From Archangium gephyra (lineage in GTDB: Bacteria; Myxococcota; Myxococcia; Myxococcales; Myxococcaceae), in the NCBI RefSeq assembly GCF_001027285.1, contig NZ_CP011509.1, positions 12,176,501-12,240,500 of the forward strand: a DNA stretch of 64,000 bases. Direction: 5' to 3'. The number at the start of each line of letters is the position of its first letter. Position 1 is the first letter of the stretch. Below the pieces are notes generated by a model that was given only the letters and a program-made list of their open reading frames with translations, did not search any database and was not told where the DNA came from. The position numbers were made by a program, and so were the translations under genes. Positions 16,366 through 25,358 of this stretch are shown here, piece after piece.

Positions 16366-17733
16366 TCAGGGCTGCGTCGGGCGGGGCAGGCGGCTCATGC
16401 GCCGGGCGATGTGGAAGCTCATCTCCAGGGCCTGGCGGTAGTTGAGCCGCGGATCGCACAGGGTGGAGTAGTTGCGCTCCAGGTCCCGCTCGGTGATGCC
16501 GACGGCGCCGCCCATGCACTCGGTGACGTCCTCGCCCGTGAGCTCGAAGTGCACCCCACCCAGGTGGGTGCCGAGCTTCTCGTGCACCTCGAAGCTCTGC
16601 TCCACCTCGCGCAGGACGTCATCGAAGTTGCGCGTCTTGATGCCGGACGAGGTGCTCACGGTGTTGCCGTGCATCGGATCGCACACCCACAGCACGAGCC
16701 GGCCCGCCCGCCGCATGGCCTCCACCACGGGGGGAAGCGCGGCGGCCACCTTCTGGGCGCCCATGCGGGTGATGAGGACGAGCTTGCCCGGCTCGTTCTC
16801 CGGGTTGAGCTGCTCGGCCAGCCGGACGGCGTCGTCGGGAGACACGCTGGGGCCCAGCTTCACGCCCACCGGGTTGCGGATGCCGCGGAAGAACTCCACG
16901 TGCGCCCCGTCCAGGGCCCGGGTGCGCTCGCCAATCCACGGCAGGTGCGTCGTCAGATCGTACCAGCCCGAGCGCCACGGAACCTGGCGCGTCTGGGCCG
17001 ACTCGTAGTGGAGGTTGAGACCCTCGTGGCTGGTGTAGAAGTCCACGCGGGAGAGGTCCGCCACGTTGCGCTCGCCCAGGGCCTCCATGAAGCGCAGGGC
17101 CTCGCTGAGCTTGCGGGTGGTCTGCTCGTACTCCTCGCGCAGCTCGCCCGGCACGGCGGCCTGCTGGAAGAAGCTCAGGTCCCAGTACTCGGGGTGGTGC
17201 ACGTCCGCGAAACCACCGTCGCTCAGCGAGCGCACGAAGTTGAGCGTCATCGCCGCGTGGTGGTAGCAGGCCAGCATCAGGCGGGGATCCGCCCGCCGCG
17301 CCTCGGGGGTGAACTCGGGGCGGTTGACGAGGTCTCCGAAGTAGCTGGGCAGCTCCACGCCTCCGCGCGTCTCGGTGGGCTTGGAGCGCGGCTTGGCGTA
17401 CTGGCCGGCGATGCGGCCCACGCGGATGACGGGCCGGTGCCCCCCGTGGATGAGCACCAGCGACATCTGCAGCATGATCTTCTGCCGGTTGGTGATGATG
17501 TCCGAGCGGCAGTCGGAGAGCGACTCGGCACAGTCCCCGCCCTGGAGCAGGAAGCGGCGGCCCTGCTGGGCGTCCGCGAGCAGCTCGCGCAGCCGCTCCA
17601 CCTCCCAGGAGGTGACCAGCGGAGGCAGCTTGCCGAGCTCCGCGACGACCTCGTCCACCTCCGTGGGGACCTCATAGCGGACGTCTTGGGTGATGGGCTT
17701 CGTCTTCCAGGAAGTGGGGGTCCAGGTGCTCAT
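16366..17733 (-). CDS. class II 3-deoxy-7-phosphoheptulonate (DAHP) synthase
   Basis: 455 residues. First enzyme of the shikimate pathway, condensing phosphoenolpyruvate and erythrose-4-phosphate. The start MSTWTPTSWKTKPI at 17733 is chosen from the usual family N-terminus; no clear Shine-Dalgarno is visible. Class II signatures: FLLQGGDCAESL (metal Cys in GDC), RVGRIAGQYAKPRS, ADPRLMLACYHHAA, FYTSHEGLNLHYES, GVKLGPSVSPDD, and WVCDPMHGNT. Length equals the plant/mycobacterial type II enzymes. Convergent with the histidine kinase; no other aromatic biosynthesis genes lie nearby. Confidence 0.95.
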   Translation of the reverse strand: MSTWTPTSWKTKPITQDVRYEVPTEVDEVVAELGKLPPLVTSWEVERLRELLADAQQGRRFLLQGGDCAESLSDCRSDIITNRQKIMLQMSLVLIHGGHRPVIRVGRIAGQYAKPRSKPTETRGGVELPSYFGDLVNRPEFTPEARRADPRLMLACYHHAAMTLNFVRSLSDGGFADVHHPEYWDLSFFQQAAVPGELREEYEQTTRKLSEALRFMEALGERNVADLSRVDFYTSHEGLNLHYESAQTRQVPWRSGWYDLTTHLPWIGERTRALDGAHVEFFRGIRNPVGVKLGPSVSPDDAVRLAEQLNPENEPGKLVLITRMGAQKVAAALPPVVEAMRRAGRLVLWVCDPMHGNTVSTSSGIKTRNFDDVLREVEQSFEVHEKLGTHLGGVHFELTGEDVTECMGGAVGITERDLERNYSTLCDPRLNYRQALEMSFHIARRMSRLPRPTQP

Positions 17734-17920
17734 GCCAGGGGCAGGAGTATCACACTGGGCCCCTGGTCCGCTGGGTGCGACACCGGGAGGAGGGGGGAGG
17801 ACGTCGCGGGGGCTGGACAGGAGGCGCGGCGGGTGGACGCGGGTGGACCCCGGGCGCTCTCGGAGGTGCACCTGGCCCGGTGTGTGCTTTGGGGCGCCCC
17901 CGGCATGTCCCGGCCCGCCG

Positions 17921-18388
17921 CTGGTCCGGCTGGCGTGGCTGGCCCTGCGCTACGGACGCACTGGGGAATTGGCCCACCGTCTACCGGACTGGACGGTGCT
18001 CTTCGCTCAGATACAGGCCGCCCCCGATGGCGCGGAGCACCTGCGAATGGTCGTCCGTTACCTGCTCTATATCGGGGACAGCACGGCCCACCGGGCGACG
18101 AGGCAGGTGTTACATTCGGTGGTGGATGCGCAACGCGCGGAGGAGCTGATGCGGAGCTGGGGCGAGAGGCTCATCGAACGGGGGATACGACGGGGGTTGG
18201 CACAAGGGCGTGCCGAAGGACGCGCCGAGGACGTGCTGCGGATTCTCGACGCACGCGGGCTCCACGTCACCGATGAGGCCCGGCAACGCATCCTCTCCTG
18301 CACGGACATCTCCACCCTGGACCGCTGGTTCAATCGCGCCCTGAAGGCCAGCACACTCGCGAACGTGCTGGGCGACCTGGCGCAGTAG
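17921..18388 (+). pseudogene. 5'-truncated remnant of an Rpn-family nuclease/putative transposase
   Basis: The open frame matches only the C-terminal half of the Rpn (recombination-promoting nuclease, PD-(D/E)xK) proteins common in myxobacteria: LVRLAWLALRYGRTGEL, helical middle VVRYLLYIGDS, Arg/Gly linker LIERGIRRGLAQGRAEGRAE, and the ending LDRWFNRALKASTLANVLG. The N-terminal nuclease domain with its catalytic residues is absent; upstream sequence back to the DAHP synthase start does not encode it. Probably non-functional, though expression of the tail from an internal start cannot be excluded. Confidence 0.55.
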
Positions 18389-18405
18389 CGAACCTCCGCC
18401 CCGGC

Positions 18406-20028
18406 TCACTTCGCCGGTGGCGTGAGGGCCAGGGCGTGGAGCGCCTCGGCGACCATGCGGGTGGTGGCGTCGAGGTTCTCGAGGGAGATGGACTCGTCCG
18501 GAGCGTGGCCCAGGTAGAGGTCCCCGGGGAAGGCCGGCCCGAAGTCGACGGCGCGCGGGAAGAGGCGCGCGTAGGTGCCACCCCGCACGGACTGGGGCTT
18601 CGCATCCGGGGCGTTCCGGTGCCGCTTGTAGATGTCCAGCAGCGTGGTGACGAGCGGCCCCGAGGTGTCCGCCACGTGCGCATCCCCCACGTAACGGGCG
18701 CCCTCGCCGCCCTTCACCTCCTTCACCCGGCCTCCACTGTCGCGCTCGAGCCGGGCCGCGGCCTCGTCGAGCGAGGCGTGGAAGGCGGCGTTGTCCTTGC
18801 CCTGGGGCCGGCGCATGTTGATGGCCAGGCTCACCTCGCCGTCCTTCACCCGCAGCACGGTGGGCGCGACGAGCAGCCTCCCCATCAACGCGTCCTGGTA
18901 GGCCACGCCCAGCTTCTCGCCCCAGTGGTCTCCATCGAAACGCTCGGCCACCACCCGCAGCATGGCCTGGATGCCATTGGGCTCCAGCGGCAGCTTCGCG
19001 GCCACGGCGGCCAGGTCCCACAGCGCGTTGGCCCCCTCCTCCGCCACCGAGGCGTGCACCGCCTTGCCCTGGGTGGAGAGGACGAGCCGGGGGCCCTCCT
19101 GCTTCACCTCGGCCTGGAGCGAGGGACGTGCCGTGCGCACCGAGGCCACGGCCTCCCGCACGGCGGCGAGCGCCTTGTCCGGCTCCAGGCCCGCGGGCTC
19201 TAGCTTCACCGTGGCGGCGCCGGGCACCTGGGTGAGGAACTCGCCGGCGGTGACGTCCACGGCGCGCAGCTGGCCCGGCGTGGGTTGCGCGGGCGGCGCG
19301 CCCAGCTCGGCCTCGAGCGCCCAGGCGACGAAGCCTCCCTGCGCCGCCACCACCGGGAAGTCCGAGTCCACCGAGATGACGTGCGTGGGGTGCGGCTTCT
19401 GCGTCTCCGCGTACTTCGCCATGCCGCTCCAATCACTCTCCTCGCCGTTGCCGATGATGACGAGCACCCGGCCCTGGGCGGGACTCAGCCCCAGCTCCTT
19501 CGCCATCGCGAGCGCCACCAGGGCGGACGCCAGCGGGCCCTTGTCGTCCTCGACACCCCGGCCATACAGGCGGCCCTGGGCGACATACGGCTCGAAGGGC
19601 GGCTTCTTCCACTCGTGCGCGGGCGCGGGGACGACATCGCCGTGGAAGACGAGCCCCAGCCGCGGCGCTCCCTCACCCCACGACAGCTCGAAGACGTCGT
19701 TGCCGCCCACGGTGCGAAAGCCCAGGCCCCGCGCCTGGGCCCACTGCTCCAGGAAGCGGCCCATGGCGGCGAACTCCGGGCTCTTCGCCGCGGGCAGCTC
19801 GGCGCCAACGGTCTTGAAGCGGACGAGCGACTTCGTGAGCTCCACCACCGCGTCCAGCGAGCAGGCGCGGACATACTCGGCGTAGCGCTCGGCTGGCTGC
19901 TTGCCCTTCAGGGACTGGGCGGAGAAGCGGGCGGCGCGGGCCTTCGGCGAGCCCTGGCAACGGGCATCAGCGGCGAGGGCGAGCGAAGGCATCAGCAAAC
20001 ACAGGGCGGCGAGCAGTCGGGTCGGCAT
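18406..20028 (-). CDS. exported M20-family metallopeptidase (dipeptidase)
   Basis: 540 residues with signal peptide MPTRLLAALCLLMPSLALA-AD. The dinuclear zinc motifs of clan MH are intact: HGDVVPAPAHEWKKPPFEP (first His/Asp), YGRGVEDDKGPLASAL (bridging Asp and general base region), and GNGEESDWSG (Glu ligands). The lid domain follows in the middle, and the C-terminal HAPDESISLENL supplies the last His ligand. It should cleave dipeptides or small peptides in the periplasm, or be secreted for prey digestion. The 3' ends of this gene and the Rpn remnant are 17 bases apart, convergent. Confidence 0.9.
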   Translation of the reverse strand: MPTRLLAALCLLMPSLALAADARCQGSPKARAARFSAQSLKGKQPAERYAEYVRACSLDAVVELTKSLVRFKTVGAELPAAKSPEFAAMGRFLEQWAQARGLGFRTVGGNDVFELSWGEGAPRLGLVFHGDVVPAPAHEWKKPPFEPYVAQGRLYGRGVEDDKGPLASALVALAMAKELGLSPAQGRVLVIIGNGEESDWSGMAKYAETQKPHPTHVISVDSDFPVVAAQGGFVAWALEAELGAPPAQPTPGQLRAVDVTAGEFLTQVPGAATVKLEPAGLEPDKALAAVREAVASVRTARPSLQAEVKQEGPRLVLSTQGKAVHASVAEEGANALWDLAAVAAKLPLEPNGIQAMLRVVAERFDGDHWGEKLGVAYQDALMGRLLVAPTVLRVKDGEVSLAINMRRPQGKDNAAFHASLDEAAARLERDSGGRVKEVKGGEGARYVGDAHVADTSGPLVTTLLDIYKRHRNAPDAKPQSVRGGTYARLFPRAVDFGPAFPGDLYLGHAPDESISLENLDATTRMVAEALHALALTPPAK

Positions 20029-20097
20029 CGCGCCCCGGTGTACACCAGCGCCCGGGAGGTGTCCCAGGCGCCCGTTCCCCAGAGGGGAAGCCGCGTC

Positions 20098-20505
20098 TCA
20101 GCGGCCGTTGCGGCGGGTACGGACCGGAACCGGCACCGGCACCCGCCGCAAATGACCTCCGGACTGGTCGTCCTCGTCCCGGACGCCGGCACGCGCGAGG
20201 TGCTTGGAGAGGCGGCCCACCAGCATCAGGCCCGCCATGCGGAAGTCGGAGAAGAGCGACCAGAGCGGGTACTTGAAGGTCGCCGGGCGGTTGCGCTCGA
20301 GGGTGAAGTGGCTCACCCACGCGAAGCCGTAGCCGGACACCAGCGCGAACGGGAGCAGGTGCGCCTTGCCCGTCAGCCCGGCGGTGACAGCCAGGCACAC
20401 CGCCACCGAGGTGCCCAGGAAGTGCAGCCAACGCGTGATGGGCAGCGAGTGCTCACGCAGATAGTACGGCCAGAACTCGGCGTAGGTCGGGATGCGCTCG
20501 GTCAT
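20098..20505 (-). CDS. DUF962/Mpo1-like membrane protein
   Basis: 135 residues from Met 20505 (MTERIPTYAEFWPYYLREHS). HSLPITRWLHFLGTSVAVCL and YGFAWVSHFTLERNRPATFK are the conserved DUF962 blocks with the His residues that bind iron in yeast Mpo1, a 2-hydroxy fatty acid dioxygenase. Two to three membrane segments, then a basic Arg/Val/Pro tail. An upstream ATG at 20535 is less likely. Role in fatty-acid or 2-hydroxy-lipid metabolism is inferred from the family. Confidence 0.82.
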   Translation of the reverse strand: MTERIPTYAEFWPYYLREHSLPITRWLHFLGTSVAVCLAVTAGLTGKAHLLPFALVSGYGFAWVSHFTLERNRPATFKYPLWSLFSDFRMAGLMLVGRLSKHLARAGVRDEDDQSGGHLRRVPVPVPVRTRRNGR

Positions 20506-20613
20506 GGGTGAATTGTGCTTCCGGAGCCTCCCCATTCGTCAACCCTCTGCCACGTCTCTTTGGCGATCTGGTGTCATTCGGCCTAGGGTTGACCTACTTC
20601 AGGAAGACGGATC

Positions 20614-21669
20614 GTGAACGACTGGACGCCCAAGCCCATTCCCTCCGCCGCCGTCGCGAAGCTCCCCCTCACGCCGGAAGAGGGCTTCCTCCTGTCACGC
20701 CTGGACGGTTTCACGTCCGTGCGGCACCTGCCCGCCCTCACCGGATTCCCTCCCGAGCGCATCCAGGCCATCCTGGCCCGCCTCGTCGAGCACGGCGCCG
20801 TACTACCCGCGCCTACTCCCGCTCCTGCGTCACCACCCACCCCGCCCGCCGAGAGGACCGGGGCCGCGACCGAGCAGCCCCAGGACGACAGTGAGGAGCC
20901 CCCGCCGTCCGGGGAGGAGGAATCCGAGCGAGAAGAGGAAGCGCCCGAGGACGCCGGGGCCGAGGCCGCCGCGGGCAACTGGCGGCAGATATTCGAGCGG
21001 CAGTTGCATCCGCTCCCCGAGGACGAGCGAGCGAGCCGGGCGCGGGCTGCCGAGGACCCGGAGCTGTCCGCGTTCTGCTTCGATCCGGTACCGGCGGTCA
21101 TCAAGTCGGTGCTGGAGAACATGCGGGTGGGGTTGGGGCACGCGCGGCTCATCGCGAGGCACCACCACAACCCGGTGGGACTGGAGGCGCTGTGTGGCCG
21201 CGCGTCCTTCGCGTCGGATGCGGGGGTACGCCGCTGGCTGGTGCGCAACCCGCAGCTGCCCGTGAGCCTCTTCCGGCGCCTGTGGGGTGGGCGACGGTTG
21301 ATGGAGCAATACAAGGTGGCGATGGACCGGGACGTGCCCGAGGGCACCCGCCGCACCGCTCGCGAGGTGATGCGCACGCGCTTCAACACCGCGCCGGCCG
21401 AGGAGCGCGTGGAGCTGATCCTCAACACGGAGGGCCGGGTGCTGGCCTCGCTGGTGGGGCTGGCGGTGGACGGGAAGACGGCGGCGCTGCTGTGCGGGCG
21501 CACCTACCGCTCGCCCATGCTCATCCAGAACATCGCGCGTTGGAGCGCGGCGCCGCCGGCCCTCATCGTCCACCTGCTCAAGCAGGAGGCCGTCCGCCGG
21601 CAGCCCATGCTGCGCCAGTTGCTCCAGCGCCACCCCAACGCCCCTGCGGACGCGAAGCGCGGCGGGTAG
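20614..21669 (+). CDS. hypothetical protein, N-terminal winged-helix-like plus helical repeat region
   Basis: 351 residues from GTG 20614, preceded by TTCAGGAAGACGGATC. N-terminus PLTPEEGFLLSRLDGFTSV...LPALTGFPPERIQAILARLVEHGAV (given in parts) resembles the small winged-helix found at the start of several myxobacterial regulatory proteins. Residues about 70-110 are acidic and Pro-rich. The C-terminal two thirds (VIKSVLENMRVGLGHARLIA, RRWLVRNPQLPVSLFRRLW) is helical and repeat-like. A TTGGCG, 18 bases, TAGGGT pair just upstream is a plausible promoter. Function unknown, cytoplasmic. Confidence 0.75.
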   Translation: MNDWTPKPIPSAAVAKLPLTPEEGFLLSRLDGFTSVRHLPALTGFPPERIQAILARLVEHGAVLPAPTPAPASPPTPPAERTGAATEQPQDDSEEPPPSGEEESEREEEAPEDAGAEAAAGNWRQIFERQLHPLPEDERASRARAAEDPELSAFCFDPVPAVIKSVLENMRVGLGHARLIARHHHNPVGLEALCGRASFASDAGVRRWLVRNPQLPVSLFRRLWGGRRLMEQYKVAMDRDVPEGTRRTAREVMRTRFNTAPAEERVELILNTEGRVLASLVGLAVDGKTAALLCGRTYRSPMLIQNIARWSAAPPALIVHLLKQEAVRRQPMLRQLLQRHPNAPADAKRGG

Positions 21670-21706
21670 CAGCCGAGGCCCTCAACCCGCGTACAGGAGA
21701 GACTGT

Positions 21707-21973
21707 ATGAACGGTCGAGTCGCGATGCTGACGCTGGCGTCCCTGCTGCTCATCGCGACGGTGGGCTGCCCCCATGCCTGGAGCAGGGAGGGCACGATCG
21801 AGCAGGCACTGGGGCAAGACATGATCGAGTACTACTCGATGAAGGACTGTGCGCTCGACGATGAAGAGTGGATGAAGCGCTGCAAGAATTACCATGGACG
21901 AGGGAATACACCCGAGATGCAGCAGCGCTGTCCCCTCGAGTGTCGTCCACCTCAGCCTGACCACAGGCCGTGA
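21707..21973 (+). CDS. small Cys-containing lipoprotein
   Basis: 88 residues after TACAGGAGAGACTGT. Signal MNGRVAMLTLASLLLIATVGC (Cys21). The mature part is short, acidic and has four further Cys (KDCALDDEEW, KRCKNYHGRG, QRCPLECRPP), likely two disulphides in the periplasm. Directly precedes the Cys-rich membrane-anchored protein, from which it is separated by 14 bases, so the two are probably co-expressed partners. Codon use and amino-acid composition are less GC-biased than in neighbours. Confidence 0.72.
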   Translation: MNGRVAMLTLASLLLIATVGCPHAWSREGTIEQALGQDMIEYYSMKDCALDDEEWMKRCKNYHGRGNTPEMQQRCPLECRPPQPDHRP

Positions 21974-21987
21974 GCCGGGAGAACCGC

Positions 21988-22908
21988 ATGAGTTGGCGCC
22001 CGCTCCTCGCCACCCTATTCGGCATCCTCCTGACGCTGCCCCTGGTTTGGCTGCTCCATACCGCCATGTTCCTTCAGGGCATGAACCCGCCACACACGCA
22101 GGGCAAGACACCCGTCCCCGTGCTCTCCGAGGAGCAGCGGCGAAGCCTGCTCACCTACGGGCAATCGTGCGTTTCGGATAGGGACTGCGAGTCACCCCTC
22201 CGGTGCTTCTTCAGCACCCACACGATGAGCCGCTACTGCACGGACAGCCGATGCGTGACGGACCTGCAATGCAAGGAGGGATTCGTCTGCCGCACCCAGA
22301 CCATGACCTCGAATGAGGACCCCATCCGTGTCTGCTCGCTGACGGGCATGCGCAAAGAAGGCGAGGAGTGCATGGAGCATGCATCCAGCCGCAATTACGC
22401 CTGCGAGAAGGAGCTGCTCTGCCAGTCCCGTTGCGGCCGCCGCTGCAAACCGGAAGACCCCTCCTCGTGTCCCGAGGGCTTCTTCTGTCAGGGAGGACCA
22501 GCGGACGGGCCTTCGTGCCTGCCCACTTGCGAGGGCCGGACCTGTCCTGACGGTCAGCGGTGCGTCTCCCTGGAGCACCCCATGCTCGAAGGCAGGCACG
22601 CCTCCATCTGCGCCACGGTGTACGGACGGGATTGCCAGCAGAGCCCCTGTCCACAGGACCAGGTCTGCCAGTTCCAGGACTATCCGCAGCCGGTGGATGC
22701 GGTGTGGATGCAGTGCATCTCAACCTGCGGCCAGGGCGCCCCTCCCTGCCCCGAGGGCACCGTCTGCCACCTGTATGAGTGCCACCCGGCCTGCACTCCC
22801 GAGGACGCCTCGTCCTGCGAGCCCGGCTTCACCTGCCACCGCAAGACGGACCAGGAGCCGTGGAGGTGCGTGCCCACGCCCCGCGCCACCGCCAACTCCT
22901 CACCGTAG
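21988..22908 (+). CDS. membrane-anchored Cys-rich secreted protein
   Basis: 306 residues from ATG 21988 (after GCCGGGAGAACCGC); a GTG at 21970 overlapping the upstream stop is an alternative. One N-terminal membrane segment (LLATLFGILLTLPLVWLLHTAMF) then about 28 Cys in short CxxxxxC modules such as CVSDRDCESPLRC, CVTDLQCKEGFVC, CPEGFFCQGG, CPDGQRCVS, CPQDQVCQF, CPEGTVCHLYEC. This spacing matches EGF/DKK-like or Stig-type modules seen in myxobacterial secreted proteins. Outward-facing, disulphide-stabilised; probably adhesion or binding. No catalytic motif. Confidence 0.72.
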   Translation: MSWRPLLATLFGILLTLPLVWLLHTAMFLQGMNPPHTQGKTPVPVLSEEQRRSLLTYGQSCVSDRDCESPLRCFFSTHTMSRYCTDSRCVTDLQCKEGFVCRTQTMTSNEDPIRVCSLTGMRKEGEECMEHASSRNYACEKELLCQSRCGRRCKPEDPSSCPEGFFCQGGPADGPSCLPTCEGRTCPDGQRCVSLEHPMLEGRHASICATVYGRDCQQSPCPQDQVCQFQDYPQPVDAVWMQCISTCGQGAPPCPEGTVCHLYECHPACTPEDASSCEPGFTCHRKTDQEPWRCVPTPRATANSSP

Positions 22909-22912
22909 GGCC

Positions 22913-23347
22913 TCACTCGAAGATGCGGCCCTCGAGCGCCTCGATGGAGGCGCGAATCTCCGGCGGCACGGGCACCTTGTCGTACGTGGGGTAGCGCAGC
23001 GTGACGAGCACCGCTCCGCCGCGCGCGTACCGCACCCCACTGTTGGCATCCTCCACCGCGTACTCCATGGTGATGCTGGTGTTGCCCAACCGCGTCACCC
23101 GCGCGCCCACCACCAGGTCCGCCGGGAAGACGGCGGGGCGCAGGAACTCCGCGTTCGTCGCGGCGACGATGGGACCCACGCCCCCCTCCGGCTTCTGCAT
23201 CTCGGCGCTCACCAGCCCCACCCGGGCCATGTAGGCAATCCGAGCCGCCTCGAACCAGGTGAAGTAGCGCGCGTTGTTCACGTGGCCGTAGGCATCCATC
23301 TCGCCCCACTGCACGGGGAAGCGCACGGTGATGGGAAATTCGTTCAT
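22913..23347 (-). CDS. hotdog-fold acyl-CoA thioesterase (4HBT/YbgC-like)
   Basis: 144 residues. Begins FPITVRFPVQWGEMDAYGHVNNARYFTWFEAAR (in parts); the D-x-x-G-H-V-N-N pattern with catalytic Asp is the signature of 4-hydroxybenzoyl-CoA thioesterase-like enzymes. The remaining strands (VVGARVTRLGNTSITMEYAV) complete one hotdog. Hydrolyses acyl-CoA thioesters; chain length unknown. Convergent with the Cys-rich gene, whose stop is 4 bases away. Confidence 0.9.
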   Translation of the reverse strand: MNEFPITVRFPVQWGEMDAYGHVNNARYFTWFEAARIAYMARVGLVSAEMQKPEGGVGPIVAATNAEFLRPAVFPADLVVGARVTRLGNTSITMEYAVEDANSGVRYARGGAVLVTLRYPTYDKVPVPPEIRASIEALEGRIFE

Positions 23348-23486
23348 GACCCGTCATGCACCATGGCCGGTGCCCTCCGAGCAACCGGAATCGTCAGCCC
23401 GCTCGCCCGCTCCCCCTCCATCTGCCCCATCACGTCCCGAGCCGGGGAGTTGACCCGAGCCCGGGCCTGGGGGACCGTCGCATCCA

Positions 23487-25340
23487 GTGAGCCCCCACGA
23501 GCCCGCCACCGCGAAGAAGCCACAGCCCGCGGAGACGCCCGAAGCGCCCTCCCACGACTTCACCCTCCACGAGGCCGGCACTCCCGACGACTCCGGTACC
23601 GCCACCCGGCCCGAGCAGCACGCGGACATGGTGCGCTGGCTCCACCCCTCCATGCTCATCCGCACCGGCATGGACGCGCTGGTGGCCGCCGTCTTCGGCG
23701 CTCGCGCGGACCACCGGCTCGTCGAGGCCGTGGTGCGCCCCCAGCCCCCCTACTTCGACTACTCGGACGAGGCTCCCGAACAGGACTTCTGGCTGGACTA
23801 CGTGGCCGACACCGGTGACGGGTGGAACTCCACCTACGCCGTGGCCCGGCTCCTCGCGCTGCCCTCCCTCGAGGTGAAGGATCCCACCGGACAGGCCCAC
23901 GCCCTCGAGCGCGGACGCATCCTCGTCTTCGGCGGCGACCAGGTGTACCCGGGCGCCAGCCGCGACACCTACGAGGAGCGCCTCGTGCAGCCCTACGAGG
24001 AGGCCCTGGGCCGCACCCCGGAGCCCAGCCCGGACCTGTTCGCCATCCCCGGCAACCACGACTGGTACGACGGCCTGTCCGCCTTCATGCGGCTGTTCTG
24101 CGCCAACCGCTGGCTGGCCGGCCGGCGCACCCGGCAGAGCCGCAGCTACTTCGCCCTCAAGCTGCCCCAGGGCTGGTGGCTCGTCGGCACCGACGTGCAG
24201 CTCGACAGCGACATCGACGTGCCCCAGGTGGAGTACTTCCGCCAGGTCGCCACGCACATGAAGCCCGAGGATCGCATCATCCTCTGCAACGCCGAGCCCG
24301 CCTGGGTCATGGCCACGACGAAGCGGCGCCGCGGCTACCTGGAGAACAACCTCGACTACCTCCAGGAGAAGGTGTTCGGCCGGCGCATCAGCCTCTTCCT
24401 CGCCGGAGACCTGCACCACTACCGGCGCCACGAGGACCCCGAGGGCAAACAGAAGATCATCGCGGGCGGCGGCGGCGCCTTCCTCCACCCCACCCACGCT
24501 CCGGCGGCGCGGCGGCTGCGCGACAAGTACGTGCAGAAGAAGAGCTTCCCGGACGAGAAGACCTCCCGGAAGCTGGCCTGGCAGAACCTGCTGCTCATCC
24601 GCCACAGCCCCCTCTTCGGGTTGATGACGGGTGCGCTCTACCTGCTGCTCGCGCTGGCCACGTACACGGAGATTGGAGGCTACGGGCTGACGCAGCTGCC
24701 CCAGGTGCTCTCCGCGGTGGCCTCCTCGGTGGTGACACGGCCCTGGTCCTTCGTGCTCGGGATGTCCACGCTCGGCGGGCTCGTGGGCTTCGCGGACAAG
24801 GCCTTCGGGCGCTGGCGCTGGCTGGCCGGTGGGCTGCACGGCCTGGCGCACGTCACCGCCGCGTTCCTCGTGGCCTGGGGCGGCATGTACTTCACCGCCA
24901 ACGGCCTGGGCATCTGTCAGGAGATCCTCCCCGGCAACACCATCCTCGTCCCCGGGGCCACCCTGTGCGCCGCCGGGTGGAAGCACGTGTGGGCCAAGTT
25001 CTTCCTGGGCGCCTTCTTCACCTTCCTGGGCGGCTTCCTCGTCGGGCCCTTCATCATGGGCCTGTACCTGATGGTGAGCGTCAACGGCTTCAAGGCCCAC
25101 TCCAACGAGGCCTTCATTTCGCTGGCCATCCCCGACTTCAAGAACTTCCTGCGGCTGCGCATCGACAAGGACGGACAGCTCACCGTCTTCCCCGTGGGCC
25201 TCGAGCGCGTGCCTCGCCAGTGGAAGCAGACGCACGCCAGCCCGCATGCGCCCGCCTATGAGCCGGATGACCCCGAAGCCACCCCGCCCGAGCTCATCGA
25301 GCCGCCCATCCGGGTGATGCCCCGGGGCCGCCAGGGCTGA
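23487..25340 (+). CDS. metallophosphoesterase with C-terminal membrane domain
   Basis: 617 residues from GTG 23487. A Pro-rich N-terminus is followed by a calcineurin-like phosphoesterase: GRILVFGGDQVYPG (Asp/metal), DLFAIPGNHDWYDG (the GNHD box), RIILCNAEPAWV and LFLAGDLHHYRRHE (GDxHHY), then GGGGAFLHPTH. From about residue 370 there are five or six membrane segments (LMTGALYLLLALATY, FVLGMSTLGGLVGFA, VTAAFLVAWGGMYF, FFLGAFFTFLGGFLVG), so the active site is membrane tethered. Substrate unknown; possibilities are phospholipid head groups, cyclic nucleotides or polyphosphate. The C-terminal 40 residues are a charged tail. Confidence 0.85.
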   Translation: MSPHEPATAKKPQPAETPEAPSHDFTLHEAGTPDDSGTATRPEQHADMVRWLHPSMLIRTGMDALVAAVFGARADHRLVEAVVRPQPPYFDYSDEAPEQDFWLDYVADTGDGWNSTYAVARLLALPSLEVKDPTGQAHALERGRILVFGGDQVYPGASRDTYEERLVQPYEEALGRTPEPSPDLFAIPGNHDWYDGLSAFMRLFCANRWLAGRRTRQSRSYFALKLPQGWWLVGTDVQLDSDIDVPQVEYFRQVATHMKPEDRIILCNAEPAWVMATTKRRRGYLENNLDYLQEKVFGRRISLFLAGDLHHYRRHEDPEGKQKIIAGGGGAFLHPTHAPAARRLRDKYVQKKSFPDEKTSRKLAWQNLLLIRHSPLFGLMTGALYLLLALATYTEIGGYGLTQLPQVLSAVASSVVTRPWSFVLGMSTLGGLVGFADKAFGRWRWLAGGLHGLAHVTAAFLVAWGGMYFTANGLGICQEILPGNTILVPGATLCAAGWKHVWAKFFLGAFFTFLGGFLVGPFIMGLYLMVSVNGFKAHSNEAFISLAIPDFKNFLRLRIDKDGQLTVFPVGLERVPRQWKQTHASPHAPAYEPDDPEATPPELIEPPIRVMPRGRQG

Positions 25341-25358
25341 GCCCCGCTCACTCCCCGC

